Assembly (NCBI RefSeq): GCF_900459225.1
Contig: NZ_UHFH01000003.1
Span: 1,270,501-1,334,500 of the forward strand
DNA length: 64,000 bases
Direction of reading: 5' to 3'
Source: Streptococcus dysgalactiae subsp. dysgalactiae
GTDB lineage: Bacteria > Bacillota > Bacilli > Lactobacillales > Streptococcaceae
Shown here: in pieces, positions 63,401-64,000 of the stretch
How positions within the stretch are numbered: position 1 is the first letter of the stretch
How the letters are laid out: every line of letters begins with the position of its first letter
The notes under the pieces: model-generated
What the model saw: only the letters and a program-made list of their open reading frames with translations
What the model was told of the DNA's origin: nothing
Database searches by the model: none
Program-made: the position numbers and the translations under genes

Positions 63401-64000
63401 TTATTCATTAATATTACGGACACTCTCACGCTTTTTCAAGGTAAAAGGAACAAAGATTTTTTGGCTAAGGCTCTGCTCTTTCGAATTGATGATATCTAGC
63501 AGCTGCTTAAAGGATGTTTTACCAAGATTGTCAACATTGATGTCAAAGGTAGTTAAATAAGGGTGAATCAACTTGGCATAGCTTGAATTATTAAAGGTAA
63601 TGATGGAAACATCATCGGGTACCTTAATGCCATAAAAAGATAATAATTGAACCATGCGCACTGATAAGACATCTCCAATAACAACTAAAGCTGTCGCCTT
63701 AAAGTCACGAATACCCTCGATAACATTTTGCACACTAACAGGATCTTTTCGGTCAAATAAAAGCATTGGTTTAGTCTCTAATGACAATTTTAAGCAACCT
63801 TTTAAATAACCGATGTAACGCTCTGATGCAACCTCGGAGACAAGATCATCTGTGATAAACAAAATCTGACGATGCCCTTTTTGATAGAGGTGATCTACTG
63901 CGGTTTTAGCCATTAATTGATTATCATTGTCAATATAGGTAATTTTATTGGCATCTCCTTCTGGAGCTCCTACAATAACAAAAGGAATTTTATTGGTCAT
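63401..64000 (-). CDS. malR: Maltose operon repressor MalR, C-terminal part
   Basis: The gene runs off the right edge, so about 199 C-terminal codons are present and the N-terminal helix-turn-helix is missing. The visible part is a LacI-type sugar-binding domain, with PFVIVGAPEGDANKITYIDN, VDHLYQKGHRQILFITDD, and VPDDVSIITFNNS. The first Met shown is internal. MalR represses malQ-glgP through the operator in its promoter, and its own terminator separates it from malQ. Binding of maltose or a maltodextrin would release it. Confidence 0.9.
   Translation of the reverse strand: MTNKIPFVIVGAPEGDANKITYIDNDNQLMAKTAVDHLYQKGHRQILFITDDLVSEVASERYIGYLKGCLKLSLETKPMLLFDRKDPVSVQNVIEGIRDFKATALVVIGDVLSVRMVQLLSFYGIKVPDDVSIITFNNSSYAKLIHPYLTTFDINVDNLGKTSFKQLLDIINSKEQSLSQKIFVPFTLKKRESVRNINE

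Overview
The window comes from a low-GC Firmicute, almost certainly a pyogenic-group Streptococcus (S. pyogenes or S. dysgalactiae type). The evidence is the set of core genes (rqcH/fbp54-like, rfbA-rfbC-rfbB without rfbD, apt, recJ, rnz, hflX, miaA, malR-malQ-glgP), Gram-positive Shine-Dalgarno sites, and LPXTG surface proteins. The exact species cannot be settled from the sequence alone.

Layout. (1) 1-653: the 5' part of a tryptophan-type ABC transporter binding protein gene (trpX-like). Its leader contains two tiny Trp-containing leader peptides and an attenuator. (2) 654-32859: a 32.2-kb integrative conjugative element (ICE). It is bounded by imperfect terminal inverted repeats and an exact 10-bp target duplication (644-653 and 32860-32869). 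It encodes an ISLre2/Mutator-type DDE transposase rather than an integrase, and it sits 17 bp upstream of the trpX -35 box, exactly as expected of TnGBS-family ICEs. Reading on the minus strand from the right, the modules are: RepA_N replication initiator with an internal candidate origin, SSB, three LPXTG surface proteins (a C39-peptidase coiled-coil protein, a short anchored protein and an antigen I/II adhesin), a pCF10-like type IV secretion system (VirB2/B6/B3/B4/B1/B8-like), DUF3801/PcfB, VirD4 coupling protein, a multidomain primase/ArdC protein, a candidate oriT, MobC and relaxase. Plus-strand genes are two secreted cargo proteins near the left end and one membrane protein embedded antisense in the T4SS operon. 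The overall content resembles the streptococcal RD2 element, but no R28/Alp gene is present.

(3) 32870-64000: chromosomal core. It holds rqcH, a TPR protein, an AI-2E-family permease, a Nudix hydrolase, a decayed CPBP protease, dTDP-rhamnose genes, an amino-acid oxidase, a ZIP transporter broken by one TGA codon, Nif3/TrmK, nth/dnaD, apt, a recJ-SDR-rnz-orf-hflX-miaA cluster, DUF3042, a TDT transporter, a GST, a P-loop kinase, trhO, an FMN reductase and the maltodextrin genes under a MalR operator.

How it works together (inference): the ICE excises and inserts by its transposase, replicates through RepA, and transfers single-stranded DNA through the T4SS after relaxase nicking. The adhesin would promote mating contacts, and the peptidase-bearing surface protein may control the adhesin or exclude redundant mating. 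The ICE inserted between the divergent trpX and rqcH promoters, so it may alter regulation of both.
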